64,000 nucleotides of DNA from Alloyangia pacifica (GCF_020524285.1 NZ_JAIVKX010000018.1:1-64000), one strand, 5' to 3'; positions 17,931-29,094 are shown, counted from the first letter of the stretch. A program made the numbers and translations. The notes: generated by a model not told the origin, from the letters alone.

Positions 17931-18773
17931 TTATACCCCCTGTCTGCGCAGCAGGCGCAGTTGCAGCCACAGGCAGGCCAGCGCGATGACCAGAAGAATG
18001 GTGCTCATGGTCGAGGCCAGCGCGAAATCGCGGGTGGTGTTGAACTGCTGGTAGATCAGCAGCGGCAGGGTCTGGAAGCCGCCGCCGAGCAGCACCAGCG
18101 TGACGAACGAGCCATTGGCGATCATGAAGACGAGGATCGCGCCGGTGCCGATGCCATCGGTGGTCAGCGGCAGCGTCACCTCGAAGAAGGTGCGCAGCTT
18201 GGAGGCGCCGAGCATCTGCGCGCCCTCTTCAAGCCGTCGGTCGACGCCCTGCAGCACCGAGGCGATGGACAGCACCGCAAAGGGCACCAGCACATGCACC
18301 AGCGCGGCGATGGCGAGCCCCGGTGTATTGAGCCAGCGCAGCGGCGCATCCAAAAGGCCTAGGTCGGTCACCAGCCATTGGTTGATCAGCCCGCGCCGGG
18401 CGAAGAGCACCTGCCAGCCGAAGGTCCGCATGATGATCGAGGTCAGCAGCGGCGCGATCAGCAGAAAGACGATCAGCCCCGAGAACCGTCCGGCCTTGCG
18501 CACCAGCACATAGGCGACGGGATAGGCGATCACCACCGAGATCAGCGTCACCACCGCCGACAGGATCACCGTCTCCGCGATCACGCCCAGGTAGAAGCGG
18601 TCGGTCAGGAAATCGGCGTAGCGCGACAGGGTGAAGCCGCCGTCCTCCGCAAGGAAGGAGCGCGCCGAATTGTCCGCCAGCGGCATCACGAAGAACACCG
18701 CGAGGAAGATCAACGCCGGGGCGAGCAGCAATGCGCGCCGGGCTCCGGCGGAGAGGTGAACAAGGTTGGGCAT
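17931..18773 (-). CDS. Polyamine-type ABC importer permease (PotB type)
   Basis: A 280-residue permease with six helices and the EAA loop EEGAQMLGASKLRTFFEVTLP, as in PotB/PotH subunits. The long first periplasmic loop (FLAEDGGFTLSRYADFLTD) is typical of the family. It sits 61 bases after the binding-protein gene. Confidence 0.9.
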   Translation of the reverse strand: MPNLVHLSAGARRALLLAPALIFLAVFFVMPLADNSARSFLAEDGGFTLSRYADFLTDRFYLGVIAETVILSAVVTLISVVIAYPVAYVLVRKAGRFSGLIVFLLIAPLLTSIIMRTFGWQVLFARRGLINQWLVTDLGLLDAPLRWLNTPGLAIAALVHVLVPFAVLSIASVLQGVDRRLEEGAQMLGASKLRTFFEVTLPLTTDGIGTGAILVFMIANGSFVTLVLLGGGFQTLPLLIYQQFNTTRDFALASTMSTILLVIALACLWLQLRLLRRQGV

Positions 18774-18834
18774 GACGCCTCTTCGGTCTTGGGCAGTGGA
18801 GTCTCCCGCCGGCGCACCGGCGGGAGCGGAGGGC

Positions 18835-19875
18835 TTACATACCGATTTCGCGGTTCCAGCGGTCCACCCAGTCGTTGCGGACGCGGGCGATCTCGGCGTA
18901 GGGCGGCAGGTTCGCTTCGGACAGCGGGGTCACGCGCGAGGCCAGCTTTTCGCTGTATTCGACCTGCGTGTTGGTGACGCCGTAGTTGAGGATCTCGGCG
19001 AACTTGGCTTGGTTTCCGGCGTCGAGCACCTCGTTGAGGTAGTCCCATGCCAGATCCGAGGCGTTCTTGGGTTTCTGGATCGCCACGGCGGTCATCGCGC
19101 CGCCTTCCTCGGGGTTGATGAAGTCGATCCAGTCCACGCCCTCGTCGACGTGGTTCCAGGTGCGGCCGTCGAAGTAGATCCCCAGATCCGCCTCGCCCGA
19201 GGCAAGGTGGTTGAAGAAATCATTCGGGCCGGCCCAGAACACGAGGTTGTCCTTCATCTTGGCCATCGCCTCGAAGAACGGATCGGTGTTGTCGACGTCG
19301 CCGCCAAGCGCGTTGTTCAGCGCCCAGAGGAAGAACACCGTGGTCGGCCCGTAGCTGATCGAGGGCACCGAGGCGATGAACTCGCCCGACGCCACGCGCT
19401 CGACGAAATCGGCAAAGCTGCGCGGCGGTTCGGAAACGATCTGCTTGTTGTAGGTGATGCCGCCGACGCCGTAGTCGAAATAGGTGCCCTTGCCGAGGCA
19501 GGCGTCGGTGAACTCCTGCGGGATATTGGCGAGGTTGGGCAGCTTCTCGACGGTGAACTCGTCCATCAGATCACCCTCGGCGGCCAGCACCGCGAGGTCG
19601 GGCGACATGATCAGCACGTCGAGCGGCGGGTTTTCGGGGCTCGCCTCGACCTGCGCCAGCCATTGCGCCGGACCGCCGAGCGAGACGGTGGCGGTGGCGC
19701 CGGTCTTGGCCTCGAAGGGGGCGACGAAACAATCGCGGATGGCCTGTTCCCAGACGCCGCCATAGGCGGTCACGTTGATCGTGCTGCCCTGCGCGCGCAG
19801 GGGCAGGCCGCTGAGGCCCACGAGGCCCGTTGCCGCAGCGCCGGTGCCGAGGAAGGTACGTCTGTTCAGTCTCAT
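18835..19875 (-). CDS. Polyamine-type ABC importer substrate-binding protein (PotD type)
   Basis: A 346-residue extracellular solute-binding protein with a twin-arginine signal: NRRTFLGTGAAATG then a short hydrophobic stretch. The mature part has the PotD/PotF-like start (TINVTAYGGVWEQAIRDCFV) and the FDYGVGGITYNKQ and EADLGIYFDGRTW segments. Such proteins bind polyamines or other small organic solutes. In this operon the ligand is more likely a hydantoin-like or cyclic amide compound. Confidence 0.88.
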   Translation of the reverse strand: MRLNRRTFLGTGAAATGLVGLSGLPLRAQGSTINVTAYGGVWEQAIRDCFVAPFEAKTGATATVSLGGPAQWLAQVEASPENPPLDVLIMSPDLAVLAAEGDLMDEFTVEKLPNLANIPQEFTDACLGKGTYFDYGVGGITYNKQIVSEPPRSFADFVERVASGEFIASVPSISYGPTTVFFLWALNNALGGDVDNTDPFFEAMAKMKDNLVFWAGPNDFFNHLASGEADLGIYFDGRTWNHVDEGVDWIDFINPEEGGAMTAVAIQKPKNASDLAWDYLNEVLDAGNQAKFAEILNYGVTNTQVEYSEKLASRVTPLSEANLPPYAEIARVRNDWVDRWNREIGM

Positions 19876-19916
19876 GAGTTCTCTCCGTTGGGGTGGGGCC
19901 GGTTTCCGGTTCTGGT

Positions 19917-21908
19917 TCAGATGGTGTTCAAACAGGTCTCGAGGCGCCGCGCGGCGGCCTCGCGCTGAGTGTCGCTGACCGGGCTGCGCGGGAAATTTGT
20001 CGGCAGGTCGGCCAGCACGGTTTCAAAGATCTCGCGGCGGCGGCTCTGGCGGCGCGACAGCGGCAGGGCTAGCAGCGCGGCGTTGAGCCGGTCCATCAGC
20101 GCGGGGGCAAAGACGCCATCCCATGTGTCGCGCTCGGGTCCGAAGACGGTGCCCGCGTTCGTGCCTGCCGCGCTGCGCAGCGCGGCGGTGGCTTCGGTGT
20201 CGATCCGCCCCCCGGTCAGCGCAACGCCATAGTCGCGCCGCGCCCGCTCTGCGGTGACGAAACCGGCTTCGACGTCGGCGAGCACGGCCTCGGGCGCGCG
20301 CTGCATGGGATCGCCCCAGCCGCCAGCGCCGGGCGTGCGGAAGGTGACGATGTCGCCGGCCTGCACCTCCAGAACGTCGATCTTGCCCAGCCGACGCTCG
20401 CGCGGGTGGCCCTCGTTGATCACCAGCGAGCCGGGCTGGCCGGGCTGGCCGCCCGCTTGTCCCCAAGGCCGGAACAGCAGCCGCTCCATGCCGCGGCCCA
20501 GCACGTGGCTGCCGTCGGTCAGCACACGAAACGAGAGTTCCATGCCGCAGCCGCCACGCCATTGTCCGGCGCCGCCGCTGTCGCTGCGCAGCGCATAGTG
20601 CAGCACCTCGACGCCGAGCTCGGCCTCGACCGTCTCGACCGGGTTGTTGGCGAGGTTGGAGATACCGCTGTCGCGCCCGTCCACGCCGTCATGCCCGCGG
20701 CGCGCGCCGGTGCCGCCGATGAGCGGCTCGATCACCTGCACCATGCGCCCGCCGGTGGGTTTGGGCTCGCTCATCACGATGGGGATCACCGTGCCGGAGG
20801 CGGCGGCGGGCAGCACGTCGGGCAGCGCAATGCCGAAGGCGCCGTTGAGGATATCGTTGACCCGGATCGCCGCGGCATGGCGCACGCCGGTGGCGGCGGG
20901 CTCTTCAGGGTTGACCAGCGAGCCGAGCGGCGTGGTGATCGACAGCGGCCGCAGCAGGCCCGCGTTGAGCGGTGCCGAGCGGTCCAGCGTCTGCACCAGC
21001 GCCAGCATGCGCAGCGTCAGCCAGGCGTGGGGGCGACCGCAGGAAGGGATGTTCATCGCCGTCGCGACCTGCGGGTCGGTGCCGGTGAAATCCAGGTGCA
21101 CCTTGCCGTCCTTGATCTCGATGGTGACCGCCACCCGCACCGGCAGACGGCTGGCCGCATCGTCGTCAAGGTAGTCGGCAAAGCTGTAGCGCCCTTCGGG
21201 CATCTGCCGCAACACCGCCTCGGCCTTGCCAGCGGCGTAGCTCATCAGCGCTTCCTGCGCGGCGGTCAGCTCGAACGCCCCGTGTTGGCCGAGCATCTGC
21301 GCAACGCGGCGGCGGCCGGTGGCCAGCGAGGCGAGCATGGCGCGGATGTCGCCCATATTGGCCTCGGGGGTGCGCGAGTTGGCGTCGAGGAAGAGCTTCA
21401 CCTCAGGCGACATCTCGCCCCGGCGCATCAGCTTCACCGGCGGGATGCGAAGCCCTTCCTGAAAGATCTCGGTGTTCACCGGCGAGATCGACGAGGCGAC
21501 GCGCCCGCCCACGTCCGAGCAATGCACGAAGCACCAGCCATAGGCGACGATCTCGCCGTCGTGGAAATAGGGCTCGATCATATGCAGGTCGGGCAGGTGG
21601 GTCGCAAGCCCGGTGGAGCGGTAGGGATCATTGGTGAGGATCACATCGCCCGGCTCGAGCGCGCCCTGCGTGGCGATCACTGCCTCGATAGCGGGCAGGC
21701 ATTCCAGCCCGACGAAGCCCGACACGCCGATCGAGCGCGGGTAGGCGAAGAAGCGGCCATCGAGACCCGCGAGCGCGCAGGCGAAATCGGCGGTCTCTTT
21801 CACGTAGAGCGTGCGCCCGGTGCGCTGCAGCGTCAGGCACATCTCTTCGGTGACGGAGGCGAACTTATTGCCGAGGATTTCCAGCAGAACGGGATCGAGG
21901 CTGCTCAT
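19917..21908 (-). CDS. hyuB: Hydantoinase B / oxoprolinase beta-type subunit
   Basis: A 663-residue HyuB-family protein. It partners with HyuA in ATP-dependent opening of cyclic amides (N-methylhydantoin, 5-oxoproline) or related carboxylation. Recognisable parts are DPVLLEILGNKFASVTEEM at the start, PGDVILTNDPYRSTGLATHLPD near 100, and GGAGQWRGGCGMEL near 480. The ATG at 21908 overlaps the hyuA stop in an ATGA, which identifies the true start; the longer in-frame extension upstream runs antiparallel to nothing functional and lies within hyuA. Confidence 0.88.
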   Translation of the reverse strand: MSSLDPVLLEILGNKFASVTEEMCLTLQRTGRTLYVKETADFACALAGLDGRFFAYPRSIGVSGFVGLECLPAIEAVIATQGALEPGDVILTNDPYRSTGLATHLPDLHMIEPYFHDGEIVAYGWCFVHCSDVGGRVASSISPVNTEIFQEGLRIPPVKLMRRGEMSPEVKLFLDANSRTPEANMGDIRAMLASLATGRRRVAQMLGQHGAFELTAAQEALMSYAAGKAEAVLRQMPEGRYSFADYLDDDAASRLPVRVAVTIEIKDGKVHLDFTGTDPQVATAMNIPSCGRPHAWLTLRMLALVQTLDRSAPLNAGLLRPLSITTPLGSLVNPEEPAATGVRHAAAIRVNDILNGAFGIALPDVLPAAASGTVIPIVMSEPKPTGGRMVQVIEPLIGGTGARRGHDGVDGRDSGISNLANNPVETVEAELGVEVLHYALRSDSGGAGQWRGGCGMELSFRVLTDGSHVLGRGMERLLFRPWGQAGGQPGQPGSLVINEGHPRERRLGKIDVLEVQAGDIVTFRTPGAGGWGDPMQRAPEAVLADVEAGFVTAERARRDYGVALTGGRIDTEATAALRSAAGTNAGTVFGPERDTWDGVFAPALMDRLNAALLALPLSRRQSRRREIFETVLADLPTNFPRSPVSDTQREAAARRLETCLNTI

Positions 21909-23980
21909 GCCGGGGTCCTTTCGATGATCAGATTGCCCTGCTCGTCGACGCGGGCGGCCCAGCCGGGCAGGATGACGGTGGTGGTCTCGGGCTGCTCGAC
22001 CACGGCGGGGCCGGTGATCTTCGCGCCCTCGCCAAGGCCCGCGCGGTCGTAGACCGAAGCCTCGACCCATGCGCCTTTGTAGTAGAGCGGGCGTCGGGTG
22101 CGGACTGGCGCGCCCGTCCCGGTGGCGGTGGAGGGGGCGAGCGGCTGGCCCGCGCCGATCATCGCCAGACGGATGGTGCCGATCTCGACCGGCGCGCCCG
22201 CGTCGCGGAAGCCGTAGATGCGCTCGTGCTCGCGGTGGAAGGCCTCGGCATAGGCCGCTGCATCGTCGCCCGGACGCAGGTCCACGCGCAGCTCATACGC
22301 CTGACCGGCGTAGCGCATGTCGGCGGAACGTTCGGCGCGGCGCTCGGCGATCTCGGGCAGTTCGTCATCGAGCCAGGCCTCGCCCTCGGCCTGCAGCGCG
22401 GCAAAGGTGGCCTCGGCATCGGCGGCGGACGCTTCGGTCAGCCCGGCGCGCAGCGAGCGGACGAAGTCGCGGCGCAGATCGGCCCCGGCAGCGCCCATGG
22501 CGCAATAGGCGCCTGCGGCCTGCGGAACGAGGATGCGGGCGATGCCGATCTCTTCGGCCAGCAGGTTGGCATGGGTCGGACCGGCGCCGCCGAAGGGCAG
22601 CAGCACGAAGTCGCGCGGGTCAAGCCCGCGCTCGGCCATGGTGCGGAAGAGAGATCCGGCCATGCCCGCCGAGGCCACGGCCAGCGCGCCCTCGGCCAGC
22701 CGCGCCGCGCGGTCCTCGCCGCTCATGCCGATGCGCTCTGCCACCGCCTCGAGCGCGGCCCGGGCGGCATCCCCGTCGAGCGGCATGGAGCCACCGCCGA
22801 AATTGGCCGGGTCGATGAAGCCGCTGGCGATGAAGCAATCGGTGACCGCGGGTTCGGTGCCGCCGCGGCCATAGGAGACAGGGCCGGGGTGGGCCCCGGC
22901 GCTCTGCGGGCCGACCTTCAGGACGCCCTGGGCATCGGCCCAGATGATCGAGCCGCCGCCCGCGCCGATGGCGTTGACGTCGACCACCGGCAGCACCAGC
23001 GGCAGCCCGCCGATGTCGGTGCGCGTGGCGATGCCCGCGGTGCCCTCGGTGGCCACGGCCATATCCGACGAGGTGCCGCCCATGTCGAAGGTGATGATAT
23101 TGTCCATGCCCGACTGGCCGGCCTGCCGCACGGCGGCCATGACGCCCGAGGCGGGGCCCGACAGGATCGTCTCCACCGGGCGCGCCACCGCCGAGCCAAC
23201 CGACAGCGATCCGCCGTTGGAGGCGGTGACCAGCAAGGGTGCGGTGACGCCGATCCGCGCGAGCCCTTCGGTCAGGCGGGCGAAATAGGCATCCATCAGC
23301 GGCTGGATATAGGCGTTGAGGCAGGCCACCAGCGTGCGCTCGTATTCGCGGATCTCGGGCCAGATCGCCGCCGCCGAAGAGATCGACAGCGCCTCGATAC
23401 GGTCCGAGAGCGCCTTGGCGATGCCCGCCTCGGTCTCGGGATCGGCATAGCCGTTGATCAGCATCAGCGCGGCGGCATCGAGCCCCAGCGCCGAAACCTC
23501 GCGCGCCACGCGGTCAAGCTCGGCCTCCGAGGGCGCGCGGGTCAGCTTGCCGTCGCGATCGAAGCGGGCGTCGATCTCCACCACGCGGGCGCGGGGCACC
23601 AACGGCACCTCTTTTTGCGCGTGCAGGTCGAAGGACGATGGCATCCGGCAGCGGGCGATCTCGAGAATGTCGCGGTAGCCCTTGGTGACGATCAGGCCGA
23701 TCTTGGCGCCGCGGCGCATGATGATCGCGTTGAGCCCGATGGTGGTGCCATGCATCAGCCCGCCCACATCCGAGGCGGCCATGCCTTCACGGGCGAGGAA
23801 CTTGTCCAGCCCTTCGATCAGCGCGCGCGAGGGATCATCGGGGGTCGAGGGCTCCTTGTAGAGCGCGACGCGCCCGGTCTCGGCGTCGGCCATGACGAAA
23901 TCGGTGAAGGTGCCGCCGACGTCGATGCCGATGCGCAGCCGCCCGGTCGTCCCGGTTGCCCCGATTGCAAGGTCTTTCAT
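21905..23980 (-). CDS. hyuA: Hydantoinase A / oxoprolinase alpha-type subunit
   Basis: A 691-residue HyuA-family protein of the sugar-kinase/Hsp70/actin fold. The phosphate-binding motif GIDVGGTFTDFVMAD lies near residue 18 and a second, IITFDMGGTSSDMAVA, near 290. VLLPFGGAGPTHANLLAEEIG follows near 470. It is expected to bind ATP and act with HyuB on a cyclic amide. It starts three bases after the PotA-type gene stop. Nothing indicates which ring compound is used. Confidence 0.88.
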   Translation of the reverse strand: MKDLAIGATGTTGRLRIGIDVGGTFTDFVMADAETGRVALYKEPSTPDDPSRALIEGLDKFLAREGMAASDVGGLMHGTTIGLNAIIMRRGAKIGLIVTKGYRDILEIARCRMPSSFDLHAQKEVPLVPRARVVEIDARFDRDGKLTRAPSEAELDRVAREVSALGLDAAALMLINGYADPETEAGIAKALSDRIEALSISSAAAIWPEIREYERTLVACLNAYIQPLMDAYFARLTEGLARIGVTAPLLVTASNGGSLSVGSAVARPVETILSGPASGVMAAVRQAGQSGMDNIITFDMGGTSSDMAVATEGTAGIATRTDIGGLPLVLPVVDVNAIGAGGGSIIWADAQGVLKVGPQSAGAHPGPVSYGRGGTEPAVTDCFIASGFIDPANFGGGSMPLDGDAARAALEAVAERIGMSGEDRAARLAEGALAVASAGMAGSLFRTMAERGLDPRDFVLLPFGGAGPTHANLLAEEIGIARILVPQAAGAYCAMGAAGADLRRDFVRSLRAGLTEASAADAEATFAALQAEGEAWLDDELPEIAERRAERSADMRYAGQAYELRVDLRPGDDAAAYAEAFHREHERIYGFRDAGAPVEIGTIRLAMIGAGQPLAPSTATGTGAPVRTRRPLYYKGAWVEASVYDRAGLGEGAKITGPAVVEQPETTTVILPGWAARVDEQGNLIIERTPA

Positions 23981-23983
23981 GTC

Positions 23984-25066
23984 TTACTCCTTCGGCGCGT
24001 TGCCGGTGACGAGGACGCCGTGTTCGACCGGCCAGCCCACGGGCACTTCGGTGCCGACGGCGAGACTGGTCTGCCCAAGGGCCGTGTCGGCCTGCCGGTA
24101 GGCCGTGACCTCGACCCCCGAGCCTTCGAGCGTGACGTGATAGGCGGCATAGGCCCCGCGAAAGCTGGCGGCGGTGATGCGCCCGCGCAGTTGCTGCGGC
24201 AGTCCGCTTGCGGCCTCGCCGAGCACAACGCGCTCGGGCCGCACCGACAGCGTGGCGCTGTCGCCAGCCGGTCGCGCCGGAAGCGGCAGGGCGCCTGCGC
24301 GCGTCTGCAGCCGGTCGCCCTGCACCTGACCCTCGAACAGGTTCGACGTGCCGAGGAAGGTGGCGACAAAGGCGGTCTCGGGGCGGTCGTAGATATCGTT
24401 CGGCGCGCCCAGCTGCAGGATGCGCCCGCCGTGCATCACGGCGATCTGGTCGGACATCGACATCGCCTCTTCCTGATCGTGCGTCACCAGAAGCGCGGTG
24501 ATCTCGAGCCGCTGCTGCATCTCGCGGATCTCGAACTGCATCGACTCGCGCAGCGCCTTGTCGAGCGCGCCCAGCGGTTCATCCAGAAGCAGCACGCGTG
24601 GGTTGACCACGAGGGCACGGGCCAACGCCACGCGTTGCTGCTGGCCGCCGGAGAGTTGGGAGGGATACATCTCCTCGCGGCCTGTCAGGTGAACCATGTC
24701 CAGCATGCGCCGAACCTCGTCCGCCTGTGTCTGTTTCGACGCGCCCGCCATGCGCAGGCCGAAGGCGACATTCTCGGCCACGGTGCGATGCGGAAACAGC
24801 GAATAGCTCTGGAACACCATGCCAAGCCCGCGCTTGTTCGGCGCCTGCCGGGTGACGTCCTCGCCGCCGATGGTGATCTGCCCGCTGTCGGGGCTTTCGA
24901 AGCCCGCCACCATGCGCAACGTGGTCGTCTTGCCGCAGCCCGACGGGCCGAGCAGCGAGACCAGCGCGCCGGGCTGCACGGCGAGGTCGAGATTGTCCAC
25001 GGCCATCAACGAGCCGAATTTCTTGCGGATCGCAGAGAGCGTGAGGGCGGAGGGGGCGTCGTTCAT
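23984..25066 (-). CDS. Polyamine-type ABC importer ATPase (PotA type)
   Basis: A 360-residue ATPase with Walker [11 protein letters not shown] (about residues 38-47), signature [15 protein letters not shown], Walker [13 protein letters not shown], the H-loop VTHDQEEA, and a C-terminal TOBE regulatory domain. It is the first gene of the seven-gene leftward operon, next to the LacI operator, and energises the two permeases encoded further downstream. Confidence 0.92.
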   Translation of the reverse strand: MNDAPSALTLSAIRKKFGSLMAVDNLDLAVQPGALVSLLGPSGCGKTTTLRMVAGFESPDSGQITIGGEDVTRQAPNKRGLGMVFQSYSLFPHRTVAENVAFGLRMAGASKQTQADEVRRMLDMVHLTGREEMYPSQLSGGQQQRVALARALVVNPRVLLLDEPLGALDKALRESMQFEIREMQQRLEITALLVTHDQEEAMSMSDQIAVMHGGRILQLGAPNDIYDRPETAFVATFLGTSNLFEGQVQGDRLQTRAGALPLPARPAGDSATLSVRPERVVLGEAASGLPQQLRGRITAASFRGAYAAYHVTLEGSGVEVTAYRQADTALGQTSLAVGTEVPVGWPVEHGVLVTGNAPKE

Positions 25067-25095
25067 GCGGACTCCAGTCGGATTTGAGGGTACGA

Positions 25096-25109
25096 TTGTA
25101 GCGCTACAA
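25096..25109. promoter_or_regulatory. LacI-type operator
   Basis: A perfect 14-bp palindrome, TTGTAGCGCTACAA, with the central CG typical of LacI-family sites. It lies 30 bases upstream of the PotA-type gene and 91 bases upstream of the lacI-family gene, so one repressor dimer could control both directions. Confidence 0.75.
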
Positions 25110-25199
25110 AATTTTGTAAAGGGCTAATTCGTGACAATCGCCTGCGGCTTGCCAATCCGGCGAAAGCAGAGCAGTTTTTCAGCAAACCAGAGAGGCACC

Positions 25200-26207
25200 A
25201 TGTCGGACAGGCCACCGCTCGCCCATAAAAAGCTGACGATGCAGGACATTGCCGATGCCGCTGGAGTGTCGCCGATGACCGTCTCGAACTGCTTTCGCTA
25301 CCCCGACCGCGTGCGTGAGAAGACCCGCGTTGCGGTGATGAAAGTCGCGGCAGAACTTGGCTATGTGCCCAATATGTCCGCCGGTCTGCTGGCTGCGGGC
25401 AGCAGCCGGGTGATCGGCGCTGTGCTGCCCTCGATGCGCAACTCCTCGTTCTACATGTATACCAGCGGCCTGCGGCGGGCGGCGGAAGACCACGGGCTGA
25501 AGCTGATCACCATGATCGCCGAAACCGAGGAAGAGGAACTCTCGGCGGTGCAGACCCTGCTGGGTCTGCGCGTGGCGGGGATCGCGCTGGTGGCGGCCCC
25601 ACATGCGCCGGAGCTGCGTCAGCTCTTGGCCCGCTCTGGCACGCCGGTGGTCGAAAGCTGGGGCGGCGAGGGCGCCATCGGGCGCGGCGTCAGCTATGAC
25701 GTGGGCGCCGCCAGCCGTGATCTCACCCGGCATCTGATCGCGCAGGGACGGCGCCGCATCGGCTTTGTGCAAGTGTCGGGCGGTGGCGGCCAGCGCTACG
25801 CCATGCGGCTGCCCGCCTTCCGGCGCGAGATGTTTGCCGCGGGGCTGCCCGACTCGCTGGTGCTGACCATTCGCGCCGCCGACGGTTTCGGATCGGGCGC
25901 GCGGATCCTCGATGAGTTCCTCGCCCGCGACGCAAGGCTCGACGCCTTGCTCTGCCCGAGTGATGTGGTGGCCGCCGGCGCGGTCTTCGAATGCCAGCGG
26001 CGCGGCCTGTCGGTGCCCGGCGACATCGCCGTGGCGGGCTGGGGGGACTACGACATCGGTCGCCAGCTTTCGCCCTCGCTGACCACCATCGCGCCCTTTT
26101 CCGAAGAGATCGGCAAATCGGCGGTCTCCGTCCTGCTTCAGGGCCATGAAAACAATGCTGCGCCATTGATGACGCCCTATGCGCTGCAGGTGCGGGAGAG
26201 CACTTAG
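25200..26207 (+). CDS. LacI-family transcriptional regulator
   Basis: A 335-residue repressor. The N-terminal HTH and hinge read LTMQDIADAAGVSPMTVSN then VRVREKTR-like and AAELGYVPNMSAGLLAAG. The periplasmic-binding-protein-like effector domain follows (RVIGAVLPSMRNSSF, later GDIAVAGWGDYDIGRQLSPSLTTI). The ATG at 25200 is preferred because the protein then begins just before the HTH and is preceded by an AGAGAGG site. It is divergent from the hydantoinase/importer operon with a perfect operator between them, so it is the likely local repressor. Confidence 0.9.
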   Translation: MSDRPPLAHKKLTMQDIADAAGVSPMTVSNCFRYPDRVREKTRVAVMKVAAELGYVPNMSAGLLAAGSSRVIGAVLPSMRNSSFYMYTSGLRRAAEDHGLKLITMIAETEEEELSAVQTLLGLRVAGIALVAAPHAPELRQLLARSGTPVVESWGGEGAIGRGVSYDVGAASRDLTRHLIAQGRRRIGFVQVSGGGGQRYAMRLPAFRREMFAAGLPDSLVLTIRAADGFGSGARILDEFLARDARLDALLCPSDVVAAGAVFECQRRGLSVPGDIAVAGWGDYDIGRQLSPSLTTIAPFSEEIGKSAVSVLLQGHENNAAPLMTPYALQVREST

Positions 26208-26588
26208 TCGCCTGGTGAACGACCAAAGGCGGGTCATGACCCATATTGGCCAGGGCGTCCCGCATCGTGCGGAGCAACAGCGAGACGGCACGTGCCGATG
26301 ACTTCGGCTCGGTTGCGGCTGATGTGGCCTGGCATCGAGTGCCGCGCCCGTAAGCACAGCACGCTTTGGCAGGGCAGGGGACAGGTTGCGGGATTGCCGG
26401 GTTCGCGGAGGTGAACCTGCTCAACGCACAGCCGCCGCTGCAGAAAATCGGCCCGAGCAGCGCGATCTTCTACATCGTCACCAGCGGCAACCGGATGGGC
26501 TCCGACACGTGGTCGTTGATCCCTCCTCGTGCGCAACCTGCCCTCACGACAAATGGTGAGGGCAGGCATTTGAAAATGATCAGCGGGA
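26208..26588. other. Gene-free stretch between convergent genes
   Basis: 381 bases between the LacI and UgpC-type genes. Both strands have short open frames without recognisable domains; one on the plus strand (LLNAQPPLQKIGPSSAIF) has codon bias like a gene fragment, but I cannot identify it. The region ends with a strong hairpin at 26537-26566. Confidence 0.35.
26537..26566. terminator. Strong hairpin downstream of the UgpC-type gene
   Basis: CCTGCCCTCAC (26537-26547) pairs perfectly with GTGAGGGCAGG (26556-26566) around an eight-base loop. It lies 22 bases beyond the stop of the leftward ATPase gene. There is no clear T tract, so factor-assisted termination or mRNA protection is possible. 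Confidence 0.6.
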
Positions 26589-27653
<1,065 letters not shown>

Positions 27654-27693
27654 GTGAGTGATCTTCTTTTTCGTGGGAGGAGGAAGGGGCGGA

Positions 27694-28851
27694 TCACCAG
27701 GGCGGTGCGTCCTGCCCGTCAAGCGAGGAAAAGCCCTCGAGGGCCAGCGCGACGCCGCCAGCGGGGATCTCCGCAAGCGAGAGATCCGAGATCAGGATCT
27801 CGGTGTCGGCAAAGGAGGCCGACATGGCGTTTTCTTCGAAAACCTGCCGGGTCTGGGCTTCGAGATAGGGCCAGAGCCGGGCGAGATGGCCCGCGAGAAC
27901 CACCGCGGCGGGGTTCAGGACGTTGGTGATGTCCGAGAGCGCGAGACCCAAGTAGCGGCCGGAATTGTTGAGAATACGGAGGACGTTGCGGTTTCCAGAA
28001 GCGGCCAGAGACAGGACGTCGCCGATGCTGTCGACGGGCTCGAACTTGCGGATCTTCTGGATCAGCGCGCGCTGGCTGAGGTAGGCCGACAGGCAGCCCG
28101 AAGCGCCGCAGCCGCAGGTGCGCCCGTCCGGAACCACCTTGAGGTGGCCGATCTCGCCTGCAAAGCCTTTGCGCCCGCGATAGGGGTGACCATCCATGAA
28201 GATGCCGCCGCCGAGGCCGACCACGGAATCGAGGTAGACGAAATCCTCGAGATGGGCGCATTCCCCGAAGAGGTGTTCGGCCAGCATCGCGGCATTGGTG
28301 TCATTGTCGATGTGGATCGGGGCGCCGATCATCTCGCGCAGCAGGCCCTTCGCGTCGACGTCGTACCAGTCGAGGCTGGAGGAATGTGCCAACGCGCCAT
28401 CGGTCTGGACGAGTCCCGGGAGGGTGATGCCGACGCAGCGGATCTCGGAGATGTCGCGGTCGAGCGAGGCGCAGAGCGAGAAGATCGCGTTGCGCAGATC
28501 GGTGGCGAAATCCTCGGGGCGGCGGGGCAGGGGCATATCGACCCGCGCCAGGCGCTGTCCGTCGATTCCCGCGGCGACGATCACCGCCTGGTCGAACTCC
28601 AGGTGGGTCCCGATCAGCAGGCCATTCTTCTGCGAAAGGGCAAAGACCTCCGACGGTCGCCCCCGGCCGCGCGATTCTGCCATCTCGCGCCGGACCAGGC
28701 CGAGTTCTTCGAAGCGCTTGAGGATTGCCGAAACTGTGGTCTTGTCGCAGCCCACGGCCTCGCTGATCTCGCGCTTGCTCATCTGCGGGGTTTGCCGCAA
28801 CGCGTGGAAGATCTCTGTGGCGTGGTGCTGTCGCACGTAGGACGGGTGCAT
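27694..28851 (-). CDS. ROK-family transcriptional regulator (NagC/XylR type)
   Basis: A 385-residue regulator with an N-terminal winged HTH (MSKREISEAVGCDKTTVSAI, about 24-43) joined to a ROK sugar-kinase-like domain. The ROK zinc motif reads CGCGASGCLSAY and the GEIGHLKV motif precedes it. ROK regulators usually sense a sugar or derivative. It is divergent from the binding-protein operon and upstream of the ATPase gene, so it probably controls both transcripts. Confidence 0.9.
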   Translation of the reverse strand: MHPSYVRQHHATEIFHALRQTPQMSKREISEAVGCDKTTVSAILKRFEELGLVRREMAESRGRGRPSEVFALSQKNGLLIGTHLEFDQAVIVAAGIDGQRLARVDMPLPRRPEDFATDLRNAIFSLCASLDRDISEIRCVGITLPGLVQTDGALAHSSSLDWYDVDAKGLLREMIGAPIHIDNDTNAAMLAEHLFGECAHLEDFVYLDSVVGLGGGIFMDGHPYRGRKGFAGEIGHLKVVPDGRTCGCGASGCLSAYLSQRALIQKIRKFEPVDSIGDVLSLAASGNRNVLRILNNSGRYLGLALSDITNVLNPAAVVLAGHLARLWPYLEAQTRQVFEENAMSASFADTEILISDLSLAEIPAGGVALALEGFSSLDGQDAPPW

Positions 28852-29094
28852 GGTGGTGTCGTCTCCTTCTCGGCTACAAAACCTATTTGCGGAGACCCCT
28901 TCAATATTTTTCCCGAAATTTGCGGTATGTGCTTCAAAAAACGGCGCGTAAGCCCCGCCTCCTGCCTAAATTCCGGTCAATCACATGCGATTCTTGGAGA
29001 GTTTTGGCTTTTTTAAGGGGGTCATCGTCGAATCTCTTGAAACATTATGAGAGGGGGTCTCAGAAATTGCGCATCACACCAACAGGAGACTCAC
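28852..29094. promoter_or_regulatory. Divergent control region of the ROK/ABC/peptidase locus
   Basis: 243 bases, notably richer in A and T than its surroundings, between the divergent ROK and binding-protein genes. It must hold both promoters. I could not pick a defensible -35/-10 pair or a clean palindrome. A CAGGAGAC ribosome-binding site precedes the ATG at 29095. Confidence 0.5.
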
